Part shown: piece after piece, positions 24,168-34,700 of the stretch
Position numbering within the stretch: position 1 is the first letter of the stretch
Layout of the letters: each line of letters starts with the position of its first letter
Source of the DNA: Sophora flavescens
Lineage: Eukaryota; Streptophyta; Magnoliopsida; Fabales; Fabaceae
Assembly (NCBI GenBank): GCA_030762895.1
Contig: CM061069.1
Coordinates: 4,647,178 to 4,711,177, forward strand
Reading direction: 5' to 3'
Length of the DNA stretch: 64,000 nucleotides
Translations under genes and position numbers: made by a program
The notes under the pieces: generated by a model
The model's database searches: none
The model's input: the letters and a program-made list of their open reading frames with translations, nothing else
Told to the model about the DNA's origin: nothing

Positions 24168-25079
24168 CTAGGATTCTCCTCCCGGATCAAATGGCAATTG
24201 GAGTGGCAATTGCAGAAGTAGTATGACTTTATCCGCAATTCCACCCAGCCAGTGTGTGAAAACTCCATTGACCTCCTTAACTACAATACTGAACTCAATT
24301 CCTCTTGGGTCAAATGGAATTTTCAAGAGGAAATTTGACAGACAAGTGGAAGGGGTTAGTTTTGCAGCGTCCACACATGCATGCAAGCCAACATATTTGT
24401 CCAATGCAGAAAATTCAGATTCCTTAGCAAGCATGGTGGAATCCACTACCACTTCGTCTTCGTCTTGAACTATCCCCAAAACCAGATTCTGCTCAAATTG
24501 TGCTGCACGTGACTCTTGTACTAGCTGTTTGCAAATGTCCTCAACTTGCGTTTTGAAATTCTGCAGCACAGTTTCGATACTATCACAGTTGGTTCTGATC
24601 TTGGTCTCAGAGATGGATATCTCTTGGAAATATTGTTCTAGAGCAGCCTTCAGAGGTAGTTGCTCATTCCATTCCCATTCCTCAATTTCCCAAGGACTTG
24701 TGAAAGGTACTTCCTCTTCTTGTGACTCTTCCACCATCACCACTTCATCTTCAATTTGATCCATTCCCACAACCAGATTCTGCTCAACTTCTGCTTCATC
24801 TAGCTCTATGGGAATCACAATACACGGTGGTGGAGGTGGTAAATATGACCAAAAGGTTTCCCAATCCTCCTTGGTGTAGATATATACAAGCTCGCCAGTC
24901 ATAGGATCGACTCGTGATGGAATATTATGAGATAAAGAAAACTCCTCGAAGAATTCTCCCAAATTTATATCGTCTTCCCAACACAAGTTGTCCAACCAAG
25001 TGTGACTTGCAGCTTCCTCATCAGGTGGATAATAATAATTGTCCATGAATTTCGTCCACCTGACACAAGCAAAACTCAA
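24168..25079 (-). CDS. Retrotransposon ORF of unknown function (303 aa)
   Basis: An intact minus-strand frame that starts about 92 bases after the tRNA-Asp primer-binding site. The first ATG gives MSFACVRWTKF; the second, 12 codons in (MDNYYYPPDEEA), may be the true start. The product is acidic. It contains a WLDNLCWEDDINLGEFFEEF region, a PPPPP run near residue 80, and two diverged copies of a segment EQNLVVG/EQNLVLG followed by (I/D)EDEVV at about residues 99-117 and 195-212, which shows internal duplication. The middle (about 140-190) looks helical. The C-terminus has hydrophobic KVILLLQLPLQLPF. I see no gag zinc knuckle, protease or pol motif and do not recognise the family. It may be an element-specific protein or a captured sequence. 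An open 303-codon frame in a copy with diverged LTRs is notable. Confidence 0.6.
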   Translation of the reverse strand: MSFACVRWTKFMDNYYYPPDEEAASHTWLDNLCWEDDINLGEFFEEFSLSHNIPSRVDPMTGELVYIYTKEDWETFWSYLPPPPPCIVIPIELDEAEVEQNLVVGMDQIEDEVVMVEESQEEEVPFTSPWEIEEWEWNEQLPLKAALEQYFQEISISETKIRTNCDSIETVLQNFKTQVEDICKQLVQESRAAQFEQNLVLGIVQDEDEVVVDSTMLAKESEFSALDKYVGLHACVDAAKLTPSTCLSNFLLKIPFDPRGIEFSIVVKEVNGVFTHWLGGIADKVILLLQLPLQLPFDPGGES

Positions 25080-25170
25080 AACAAAAAGATCAAATATATA
25101 CAGAAAAATAAAAAGGAATAAAAATGTCTAAATTAGTTGCCTCCTTTGTTACTAATGATATTGGGAAAAC

Positions 25171-25192
25171 CAATCCCCGGCAACGGCGCCAA
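25171..25192 (-). other. Primer-binding site, tRNA-Asp type
   Basis: On the minus strand TGGCGCCGTTGCCGGGGA, followed by TTGG, lies six bases inside the LTR end. The first 18 bases are exactly complementary to the 3' end of plant tRNA-Asp (GTC), including its CCA. tRNA-Asp priming is characteristic of Athila and some Tat-type Ty3/gypsy elements. Confidence 0.92.
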
Positions 25193-25198
25193 AAACTT

Positions 25199-26600
25199 GT
25201 TGGACAAATCTAGGCAAGTATACCCAGTCGTGCAAGTAATACGGTGGTGAGACCGGTTATCGTATCCACGAGGATTGGATGTCAATTACCAATTCACAAA
25301 CTCAGCACCGATCTGGACTAAACTATAAATCAAGAGAAATCAAAACAGAAAAATAAAGCATCAAAAGCAATAAAATGTTTTTGGTCTTTTTGGGGACTTT
25401 TAACAAACACTTGGAGTGCAGAAAGAGGTGTTGGGATCAGATTTCACCAAACATCTGCCTCATGTACTACCAGGACTAGATACCTCTCATTCATGCTTCA
25501 AAAATTAAAATCAATCCACTAGATTACTCAAGCCCCGATGTCTCGGATGGAAAGATCCTAAATCCACTAATAGACCCTAATTCCATAGGTGGCCTAGATT
25601 AATGAATTTGCATTAGGGATAGGGATTACGCGATTACTAGTAAACCAAAATCCATTTCTAGACGTAAGGGTTACTAGGTGATTAATTTCAGTTCCGGAAT
25701 TGATAAGAACGTGTCCATTGCAAACCAAAACACTAAACGAGTCATGGGGGTGCTAGCCACAACAAGTATTAAGCATGAAAAATCAATCACTAATATGAAG
25801 ACATGAACACAGAATAATCAGTCAAGGCACATACATAATAATCAGTGTGGTTACATCTAATCCCAACAACCGGGATTTAGCTACTCATAGAGAAATCCAA
25901 AACTAAAACAGTAGGGACAAAGGAAATAAGAAGGGAAAGAAGAAACTCCATTGGAAGCTTTTCCCCCACCGTCGGCCTCCTTTTATTCTAGGGTTCAGTC
26001 CTCCTCAATCGCAGCCTCCAAGGTCTTCCTAGGGTAAAAGTGCTCCTAGGTCAAAAGTCCCTATTTTTCTGATGGTTCCTGGTCTCCACTAGGGTTCCCA
26101 GCTTCCTTTGTTCTGTCTGCTGCGCTCATATATATAGAGGGGCCACGCGTCACGGTCGTGATGGCCATCACGGCCAGGCCGTGACATGTTCTGGAGTGGG
26201 CGTGCTTTCAAAATAGGATTCTCGCGAGGCGAGCTGAAGATTCGTGAAGCGAGAGTTTAATTTCTAGTCTGTCACGGCCGTGATGCCTATCACGGCTAGG
26301 CCGTGATAGTCTCTGACTTTTGCCTTCCGTTCTGCTTGATCATGGTCGTGATGGTCATCACGGACAGGACGTGATGGGCTCTGTTTGGCTCATATTCTTC
26401 ACTTTTCAAGCTCTATTTCATCCAGGCTCCATCAAGGTTGATTTTGATCATTTTTACATTAATTCCTGTAAAACAACACCAAGAAACCGCTTCACCCGTT
26501 CCAAGGGAAAATCTAACTAAAATCAAATAAAGAATGCCTAATCTATATGAAAAACGCATGCAAAAGTGTACAAGAAACATCATGTAAAATCACACTATCA
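25199..26600 (-). repeat. 5' LTR (element orientation) of the tRNA-Asp-primed element
   Basis: A 1402-bp copy of the LTR at 21029-22431. Differences by eye include CAACTATC/CACCGATC, ATTCGAG/AAACGAG and GGATGC/GGAAGC, several dozen in all. It is followed by the target duplication CGGGA and then by the resumed CACTA exon. Confidence 0.93.
26150..26375. repeat. Three 36-bp palindromic motifs in the 5' LTR
   Basis: Copies at 26150-26185, 26272-26307 and 26340-26375, with the same spacings (122 and 68 bp) as in the partner LTR. The third has lost parts of the right arm (CGGACAGGACGTGAT), while the first two keep all inverted-repeat arms apart from single changes. Confidence 0.92.
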
Positions 26601-26605
26601 CGGGA

Positions 26606-28360
26606 CGTCTTGATGACTGCTCTAGGCAAGAAAGACCATCCTAGTAGGGTTATCGGTGCTCCTAGGAACGTGACCATCAAAGAATATTGTGGCAAGTCTG
26701 CTTCACGAAAGCGGGTGGTCGATGAAGCATCAATTTTGGATGACATTACTCAGCACCTCATCTCCAACCCCGTTATTACAACACATATGATGCAAAGCTT
26801 AATATCCAACCCAAAATTCAAGCAGGCTCTTGCCAGAGAGCTTTCCTCCGTCGGTTCATCCCAGGACACCGCAGGGCATGCCAACCCTTCACATGTGAGC
26901 ACAAAAGAGAGTTATAGTAGGGCACATGTGGAGGACGATGAGTTGGCAGCTAGGGAGCGGGAGTTGGAAGTCCAACGCCATGAGCATGAGTTGGAAATGA
27001 AAAGGCGTGAGCTTGAGTTGGACTTCAAATGACGTGAGATCAATATGTTAACAAAGGTATGTATTCATTATTAATGTCCAAATTAGTCAAATAATTACTT
27101 GTGTTTTTTTTATTTATCAACAACTTATCTATTTTATTTTTCCTAAATTGAAGGCCAAGTCGACGTCGGTGTCGCTGTCACCTGTCACCCGTTTGTTCTC
27201 ACTCGGTGAGGATTATGCGTTTGAGATTTTTGAATGTCCATTGGAGCACGATGGATGGGTGGCACACCCAAATCAACAGAGGATATTTTCCTTCTGTGGT
27301 GAAGATCTCGGGCACGCATGCAGAAATAACGTGTGGATGGCCAGCACGGTTTTGAGTCTCTGGTGCACGTAAGTTAATTTTAATTTTATAACTTATTTAT
27401 TTTTGGTATTTTTCCATTTAATAATTTATTTTAATTTCAATATATATATTATGTAATTAACATCCACACCTTTTTATATCTTAGGTATCTCCATCGTCTT
27501 CAGCTTGATAAGGGCGTTACACCAGTTTACGGCTTCTTAGATCCGTCATTCCTTGTGCCTGAATTCTTTACTGGCGATGCATTTAGTAAATACATAGGGA
27601 ACTTGTTGGGAGACAAACAGAAAGAATTATATCTGGCTCCCTACTGTATGAAATATCATTGCCAGTTGTTCGTACTTCACCCGTCTAGGCATACTGTCAC
27701 ATTCTTATGCTCTCTCCACCAACAGCCGCCACATGAGGTGGTGCAAGCTGTAAATAGGTAAGTAACCAATCTTATATTTAATTTAAGTTTTAATATCAGT
27801 TGTTTTTAGTTTATTACACACATGATATATGAATTTGTTAATTGACATGATTATTTGTTTATGATAGCACGCTGAAGGCAAATAGCATAAGTTGCGCCAA
27901 CGGGAGAAGTAGGACTTCTAAGGCTAAAGCAAATCCCGAATGGACCATCCTCAAGGTTTGGTAGTTTATTTATCAAATAACAAATATTATAATTACTAAT
28001 TGATATGTATATTCACCTGACATTGAAATTAATTTTTTTTGTAGTCTCGATTTCAACCTGACGGGTGGTCGTGCGGCTATTATGTGATGCTTCATATGTT
28101 GAACATAGTCTCAGCATCTATTAGGGATGGATGGAATAAGGTAATATTTAAACAACTTGTTAAATTATATATTATAGTTTTGAAGATGACTTGCGTTAAT
28201 GTTATTGTTATTATTTGAACATGTGTAGGCATTTAACGACCAATCGCCTCTTAAAGAAGATGACTTCAGAGACTTGAGGATGCGCTTAGCTGAATTCTTC
28301 TCCAAGTATGCGGCTGAAAAAGGAATTGACAAGATACCTCCGCAATACTTAGATGAATAG
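26606..28360 (+). pseudogene. CACTA second gene, 3' exons with Ulp1-like (C48) protease domain
   Basis: Exons are suggested at 26606-27056, 27154-27368, 27485-27757, 27868-27955, 28045-28140 and 28229-28360, ending at TAG 28358-28360; introns have GT..AG borders and codon phases that join well. The first exon has GKKDHPSRVIGAPRNVTIKE, then a charged helical end (ELAARERELEVQRHEHELEM) with an in-frame TGA at 27030. The later exons give YLHRLQLDKGVTPVYGFLDP, KYHCQLFVLHP (position of the Ulp1 catalytic His), TFLCSLHQQPP and QPDGWSCGYYVMLHML (catalytic Gln/Cys region). This is the C48 protease-like module commonly found at the end of plant CACTA second ORFs. The stop, the frame mismatch with the 5' half and the inserted retrotransposon make it a pseudogene. 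Confidence 0.78.
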
Positions 28361-28687
28361 TTTTTTTGTTAGACTTTAGAAACTAATTAATAACATGTAT
28401 ATATATATCCTTAGATTGGTAGTTTTGTTTTTAGACATTAGAGACTAAAATTTATATATATATATACTTGTAGATAGTTATGTTTTTCCTATACATGGGT
28501 TTTGGTTTTAAGTCCCCCCATTGTTCCTTTGTATATTTCTTTTCTTATTGTTAATATTGAAATTTAACGGTAGTGTTTGCAATTCTGTAATATAATGTGT
28601 GTGATATTCTGTGTTACTGGGATATTTACTGAATGCAGGGATAGCTTAGGGGGGTGATATTTTAAAACTAAATTAAAAAAAAAATCT
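28361..28687 (+). other. AT-rich 3' untranslated/intergenic part of the CACTA element
   Basis: This 327-bp AT-rich stretch lies between the Ulp1-like stop codon and the subterminal repeats. It includes several TATATATA runs (28398-28467) and a short A-tract at its end. No ORF or structured repeat was recognised. Confidence 0.6.
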
Positions 28688-28968
28688 ATTAACGTCAGTT
28701 GTATCAAAAAACTGACGTTAATAGTATTTTATAAAATATATAGTACACTATTAACGTCAGTTGTATTAGGAAACTGACGTTAAAAATAAAACCTTTAAGG
28801 TCAGTTCTTTAACACAACTGACGTTAGTTTGAACAATATTAACGTCAGTTGTGTTAAAGAACTGACGTTAATAGTTTTATATTTAACGTTAGCTGTATTT
28901 ACGTCAGACAATATTCTGACGTATAAAATCAATTTTAACTGACGTAAAAAGCACTTGTTGCACTAGTG
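28688..28968 (+). repeat. CACTA 3' subterminal repeats and terminus
   Basis: At least four inverted-repeat pairs of AACGTCAGTT and AACTGACGTT, such as ATTAACGTCAGTTGTATC followed by AAAAACTGACGTTAATAG, precede the end GCACTTGTTGCACTAGTG. Read on the minus strand the end starts CACTAGTGCAACAAG. Arrays of short subterminal repeats that bind the element's own transposase are known in En/Spm-type elements. Here the ACGTCAG core is the obvious candidate site. The bases after the end are TTA, a possible 3-bp target duplication that cannot be confirmed because the left end is gone. Confidence 0.88.
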
Positions 28969-29000
28969 TTAGGTGCTATGATGTTTGAGTTTTTATTTTT

Positions 29001-29421
29001 CCAAAATGATCATGGACTTAAGCTCCATAAGATATTTGGATGCTAAGTCTAAGAGATTGGAAATTTTAAGGATTTCTAACTTGTTTATTCAATGTTGTTA
29101 AAATTAGGATGTATTACTTTCATTTTTCCAAGATGATCATGGACTTGAGCTCCGTAAGATATTTGGATGCTAAGTCTAAGAGATTGGAATGTTTAAATTT
29201 CCATTGTTTTCCAAAATGATCATGGACTTGAGCTCCATAAGATATTTGGATGCTAAGTCTAAGAGATTGGAAAGTTTAAAGATTTCTAACCTATAAATCC
29301 TATGAAGGCCGAACCTAGAAGATTATGGACTTAGGATACTTTGTTCTTATTTTTCCAAAATGAACATGGTTTTTAGCTCCTTAATACATATGGATGCTAA
29401 ACCTAAGATATTGGAAAATTT
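29001..29421 (+). repeat. Imperfect tandem repeats inside the LTR fragment
   Basis: Four diverging copies of a segment of about 75-80 bp starting CCAAAATGATCATGGACTT and including GATATTTGGATGCTAAG and AAGAGATTGGAA, at about 29001, 29129, 29211 and 29357. Spacings are unequal (about 128, 82 and 146 bp), so spacer sequence was lost or gained between copies. Confidence 0.8.
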
Positions 29422-30333
29422 AGTGAATGCTAGTCTATTTTACTAGCCTTGGCCGAATACCCTAAGTTTATAACTTAGTAGGATTTTAATTCAACTTTGT
29501 TAAATGATCAATGTTTATGAACTCCTAACACTTAAGGATCATAAATCCATGAGTTGTATAATTTTCGGGAATCTCTAACCCTAATAACTAGTCTTGGCCG
29601 AACCTATACCTTGTGGTTTAGTGTTCTTGTTTGATTTTAACTTGTGATTTTCTGTTCATAACATTAGACTTCCATCGCGGAGGAAACGACGACGTTCGTG
29701 GTATACCTCTTCGAGCATCTAATCTCCTTACCTTCACAGAAGGTGGGGTTACTACTTTGTGGTGTGAAAACGAGGAGCTTCGAGTTCGGGATTTCGGTGA
29801 TAACCCAGGTGGGGGAAAGAACCAACCTATTGTCGGAATGGATAAGTAGTAGATTATATAATAATTGTGTAGGGCGACCTAAACCCTACTAGTAGTCGAG
29901 TAATCGACAAGACCAAAATCACATTGGAAACCTTTTCTGAAAAAACAATGGTGATTCGGGGATTGTAGGTTTATTGATATTAGGTTGATTTTATACTGTT
30001 GATGGTTGATTTCATTTTATTACCTTTATTGAATTGATTTAGTGCTATGTTGGTGATATGGAAATATTTTGATTGATATTTTGTTATGCATGATATGCCT
30101 GGTTTGTATTATTATGCTTAGTGGATTTTAAGTAAAGATATATATGTTGCCTAAGAGATGATTGTTTTGGGTGTGAGGGTAATGATAATTTAGAAGTGCC
30201 TAACCTAGATGATGTATGTTAAAGAGGTGTTATGGCATAGAATATGTGTCAAGTTCTAATGGAAGGTGAAGGCTCTAGGATGTTGTTAAAACGGGTCCGT
30301 GAGGTTCAAGTATAGGTGTTGTTGTCCACAACC

Positions 30334-30556
30334 GTGTATTGGTAATATAATACACAAGGACAAAAGTGTATTGGTAATATAATACACAAGGACATCTGTG
30401 TATTGGTAATATAATACAGTGTATTGGTAATATAATACACATAAAACACTTATGTGTATTGGTAATATAATACACCGTGTATGGGTAATATAATACACGT
30501 AAAACACTTTTGTGTATTGGAAATATAATACAACATGTATTGGTAATATAATACAC
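30334..30556 (+). repeat. Array of eight short hairpin repeats
   Basis: Eight copies of a 22-bp inverted repeat with arms GTGTATT and AATACAC around an 8-base loop GGTAATAT. Copies are separated by 0 to about 14 bases with partly repeated spacers (AAGGACA; GTAAAACACTT). One copy has TGGG, and one TGGAAAT, in or near the loop; arms are preserved except at a few truncated ends. The homologous place in the 50102 LTR (52807-52823) has one hairpin with arms GTGTAT/ATACAC, so this is a local expansion. It is not CRISPR: the units are in a plant retroelement and lack unique spacers. Confidence 0.9.
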
Positions 30557-30587
30557 GTAAAAATCAAGAGTTCTCGCGAGACCACTT

Positions 30588-30672
30588 CCACCTTAACGGG
30601 AATTGGGGTGGAACACCTTAACGGGAATGGAGGTGTGCACTAGGTGGAACATCCTAACGGGAATCCGGGTGT
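30588..30672 (+). repeat. Three consecutive hairpins with a TTAACGGGAAT-type loop
   Basis: CCACC/GGTGG (30588-30611), ACACCT/AGGTGT (30613-30636) and ACATCC/GGGTGT (30649-30672) each enclose a loop based on TTAACGGGAAT or TAACGGGAAT. The stems differ from hairpin to hairpin but stay paired, with G.T wobbles allowed. Related hairpins occur in the 44621 and 50102 LTRs. Confidence 0.72.
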
Positions 30673-31790
30673 GCCCCGATGCAAATAAGGGATGGTGATA
30701 GGAGTGGTAGTGGCAACGATAACTTAAAGACATGGTGACAGGATTAGAGAGGTTATGTTAAAATAAAGTGTTAGATTACCTGAGAGTTAGGGTAGAGGAT
30801 GATATATATTAACTTGAGGATGATTCGTTAGATATGTGTGTTGATTGTCTGTGACAATTACTGTATAATTTACTATGACTCTTTTCCGCTTTTTGATGAT
30901 AGAACTGCTTCTTATCCCCTATGTTTCTGTATTTTTGTGGGTTACTTTGGTTTACGTTAGAAGACCCGATGGAGGGTTATGTTGCTGAGGAGCTGGACGG
31001 AACTCTGTATGAAACGGAGATTGCTGAGGAGTTGGATGGGACTCCTTATGAACCAGACACCGGGGACCGAGCTGTGATCCATGGCAATTAGAGTATAGAC
31101 ATCATGGCCAGTGTGTCTAAGGAGCATTTTTATATTTCCGCTAAGTATGTTTGTTATTAAGATTATGCTTGTGAGGGATCCTGCTGAGAGGATACCCTCA
31201 ACAATGTTTTGGTATTGTAATGAACAATTAGGTGTGTATTTACACATGTTAAAGTTATTGTGTTTTAAATTTGCAGAAGTTATATGATAAATAAATAAGT
31301 TTTTATTTTAACGTATTTTCATGAGAAGCGTGCGATTAAGAATTGATTTAAGAAGGTAATTAACCTAATAAAACACCGGGGAACAACGGGGTGTCTCATT
31401 GTGGATCGACGTGGTTTTAGGTGATGCCTTCCGGGGCAAAACCGTAGCACCTAGACATGGGTGATCGTCTTGAAGTGGGCTTGGAAGGGGTGGCAAACAC
31501 TAGATCACCTGACGGCGCATCGGGAAAGGATCCTTGCGATGTTGTTGGTTTTTAAAAATGCTGGATTTTGATGTTTATCAATTTTGTGGGGTACTCAATG
31601 GTGTAGTGAGACTGTGGGCGCGCGGCTCCTCGACCTTGGTTGTGGATGGATGTGGTGTTAGGTGATACCTTCCGTGGCGGAGCGAAGCTCCAAGAGACGG
31701 TTGAACATCCAGAAGTGGCCTTGGATGTGGTGGCAAACACCAGATCGGCTGAAGGCGCATCGGAAAGGATCCTCGTGATGTTGTTGGTTT

Positions 31791-34700
31791 TTAAAAATGT
31801 TGGCTTTCGAAATTTATCAATTTCATGGGGTACTTGATGGTGTGGTGTGGCTGTGGGTGGGTATCTCCTCGACCTTTTCTGTGGATGGACGTGGTGTTAG
31901 GTGGTGCCTTCCGGGGCGGAGCCGATGCGCCAAGAGACGGGTGATCGTCCTGAAGTGGCCTTGGAAGTGGTGGCAAACATCGGATCGACTGAAGTCGCAT
32001 CGAAAAGGATCCTCGTGATGTTGTTGGTTTTTTAAAATGTTGGCTTTTGATATTTATCAATTTCGAGGGGTACTCGATGGTGTGGTGAGGCTGTGGGTGT
32101 GCGGCTCCTCGACATTTTCTATGGATTGAGGTGGTGTTAGGTGATGCCTTCCGGGGCGGAGCCGAAGCACAAAGAGAGGCGTGATCATCCTGAAGTGGCC
32201 TTGGAAGGGGTGGCAAACACCTGATCGGCTGAAGGCGCATCGGAAAGGATCCTCGTGATGTTGTTGGTTTTTAAAAATATTGGTTTTCGATATTTATCAA
32301 TTTCGTGGGGAACTCGATGGTGTGGCGAGGTTGTGGATGCGCGGCTCCTCGACCTTGGTTGTGGAAGGACGTGGTGTTAGTAGATGCCTTCGGGGTCGGA
32401 GCCGAAGCACCAAGACACGGGTAATCGTCCTGAAGTGGCGTTGGATGTGGGGGCAAACACCAGATCGACTTTAGGCGCATCGGAAAGGATCCTCGTGATG
32501 TTGTTGGTTATTAAAAATGTTGGCTTTCGATATTTATCAATTTCGTGGGGTACTTGATGGTGTGGTGAGGCCATGGGTGCGCATCTCCAGGACCTTTTCT
32601 GTGGGTGAACGTGGTGTTAGGTGATGTCTTCCGGGGCGGAGTCGAAGCACCAAGAGACGGGTGATCGTCCTGAAGTGGCATTGGAAGTGGTGGCAAACAC
32701 CGAATCGACTGAAGGCGCATCGAAAAGTATCCTGGTGATGTTGTTGGTTTTTTAAAATGTTGGCTTTGGATATTTATCAATTTCATGGGGTACTCGATGG
32801 TGTGGTGAGACTGTGGGTACGCGGCTCCTCGATCTTTTCTGTGGATGGGCATGGTGTTAGGTGATGCCTTCCGGGGTGGAGCCGAAACACCAAGACACGG
32901 GTGATCGTCCTGAAGTGGCCTTGGATGTGGTGGCAAACACCAGATTGGCTAAAGGCGCATCGAAAAGGATCCTCGTGATGTTGTTGGTATTTAAAAATGT
33001 TGGCTTTCGAAATTTATCAATGTCATGCGGTACTTGATGGTGTGGTGTGACTGTGGGTGAACATCTCCTCGACCTTTTCTGTGGATGGACGTGGTGTTAG
33101 GTGGTGCCTTCCGGGGCGAAGCCGATGCGCCAAGAGACGGGTGATCGTCCTAAAGTGGCCTTGGAAGTGGTGGCAAACACCGGATCAGCTGAAGGCGCGT
33201 CAGAAAGGATCCTCATGATGTTGTTGGTTTTTAAAATTATTGGTTTACGATATTTATCAATTTCGTGGGGTACCCGATGGTGTGGCGAGGTTGTGGATGT
33301 GCGGCTCCTCGACCTTGGTTGTGGAAGGACGTGGTGTTAGTAAATGCCTTCCGGGGCGGAGCCGAAGCACCAAGATACGGGTGATCGTCCTGAAGTGGCC
33401 TTGGATGTGGTGGCAAACACCAGATCGGCTGAAGGCGCATCGGAAAGGATCCTCGTAATGGTGTTGGTTTTTAAAAACGTTGGCTTTTGAAATTTATCAA
33501 TTTCATGGGGTACTTGATGGTGTGGTGTGGCTGTGGGTGGGCAACTCCTCGACCTTTTCTGTGGATGGACGTGGTGTTAGGTGGTGCCTTCCGGGGCGGA
33601 GCCGATGCGCCAAGAGATGGGTGATCGTCCTGAAGTGGCCTTGGAAGTGGTGGCAAACACCGGATCGACTGAAGTCGCATCGAAAAGGATCCTCGTGATG
33701 TTGTTGGTTTTTTAAAATGTTGGCTTTCGATATTTATCAATTTCGAGGGGTACTCGATGGTGTGGTGAGACTGTGGGTGCGCGGCTCCTCGACCTTTTCT
33801 GTGGATTGAGGTGGTAATAGGTGATGCCTTCCGGGGCGGAGCCGAAGCACCAAGAGAGGCGTGATCGTCCTGAAGTGGCCTTGGAAGGGGTGGCAAACAC
33901 CTGATCGACTGAAGGCGCATCGGAAAGGATCCTCGTGATGTTGTTGGTTTTTAAAAATATTGGTTTTCGATATTTATCAATTTCGTGGGGAACTCGATGG
34001 TGTGGCGAGGTTGTGGATGCGCGGCTACTCGACCTTGGTTGTGGAAGGACGTGGTGTTAGTAGATGCCTTCGGGGTTGGAGCCGAAGCACCAAGACACGG
34101 GTAATCGTCCTGAAGTGGCGTTGGATGTGGGGGCAAACACCAGATCGGCTGTTGGCGCATCGGAAAGGATCCTCGTGATGTTGTTGGTTATTAAAAATGT
34201 TGGCTTTCGATATTTATCAATTTCGTGGGGTACTTGATGGTGTGGTGAGGCCGTGGGTGCGTGTCTCCAGGGCCTTTTCTGTGTATGAACGTGGTGTTAG
34301 GTGATGCCTTCCGGGGCGGAGTCGAAGCACCAAGAGACGGGTGATCGTCCTGAAGTGGCATTGGAAGTGGTGGCAAACACCGAATCGACTGAAGGCGCGT
34401 CGAAAAGTATCCTGGTGATGTTGTTGGTTTTTTAAAATGTTGGCTTTGGATATTTATCAATTTCATGGGGTGCTCGATGGTGTGGTGAGACTGTGGGTGC
34501 GCGGCTCCTCGACCTTTTCTGTGGATGGGCATGGTGTTAGGTGATGCCTTCCGGGGCGGAGCCGAAGCACCAAGAGATGGGTGATAGTCCTGAAGTGGTC
34601 TTGGAATGGGTGGCAAACACCAGATCGGATGAAGGCACATTGGAAAGGATCATCGTGATGTTGTTGGTTTTTAAAAATGTTGGCTTTCGATATTTATCAA

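Larger units (their letters stand above)
21029..26600 (-). mobile_element. Reverse-oriented LTR retrotransposon, tRNA-Asp-primed (Athila/Tat-like), non-autonomous
   Basis: The element is complete, 5572 bp, with LTRs at 21029-22431 and 25199-26600 and a perfect target duplication CGGGA (21024-21028 and 26601-26605) in a CACTA exon. It lies on the minus strand: the primer-binding site, fully complementary to plant tRNA-Asp, is beside the right LTR, and a purine tract (CTTGGGG on the minus strand) is beside the left LTR, preceded by the GCTTGAGGACAAGCAA palindrome known from many plant Athila/Tat-type elements. The 2767-bp interior has a single ORF (303 codons) that I cannot match to gag, and no pol domains. 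The LTRs differ at several dozen positions (a few percent by eye), so this insertion is older than the 9.6-kb element. Confidence 0.92.
19236..28968 (+). mobile_element. CACTA-type DNA transposon, 5'-truncated and interrupted
   Basis: The right end is CACTAGTG at 28961-28968, preceded by many copies of an AACGTCAGTT/AACTGACGTT subterminal repeat, as is typical of plant CACTA (En/Spm) elements. Inside are a Transpos_assoc-like start, a basic plant-transposon domain and a C-terminal Ulp1-like cysteine protease, all in plus orientation and separated by introns with clear GT..AG borders. The matching left CACTA terminus is missing: the satellite joins directly to TGACGTAAAA, which resembles the subterminal repeat, so the first part was lost. 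A 5572-bp retrotransposon (21029-26600) splits one exon. I find no DDE transposase domain. With stops and frameshifts as well, the copy is a non-autonomous relic. Confidence 0.85.
28969..31398 (+). repeat. 5'-truncated chromovirus-like LTR fragment
   Basis: About 2.4 kb, related to the 3' two-thirds of the 3.5-kb LTRs at 44621 and 50102. Shared landmarks are GGTGATAACCCAGGTGGG (GGTGATAACTCAGGTGAG there), GTAGGGCGACCTAAACCCTA, AGTCGAGTAATCGACAA, the GGGATCCTGCTGAGAGGATA block, and the end CAACGGGGTGTCTCA. It belongs to a different subfamily. The TGTAACACC start is absent, and the CACTA 3' end abuts the fragment on the left, so the CACTA element probably inserted into this LTR before the left part was deleted. 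It ends at 31398 and satellite follows directly. It may have been a solo LTR or part of a longer element. Confidence 0.78.

Noticed and set aside
24223..24904. Plus-strand frames opposite the 303-codon ORF
   Set aside because: They are shadows of the minus-strand frame; the orientation of the primer-binding site and polypurine tract supports the minus strand as coding.
30334..30556. CRISPR-like array
   Set aside because: The units are short palindromes in an LTR of a plant retroelement, with partly repeated, very short spacers. No cas genes are present and the genome is eukaryotic.
30275..30591. Two overlapping minus-strand frames with ITNT/LPIH repeats
   Set aside because: The repeated peptides are translations of the hairpin array; they carry no independent evidence of coding.
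31640..31840. Degraded first monomers of block B as a different repeat
   Set aside because: They align over their whole length with the standard monomer apart from small deletions and substitutions.
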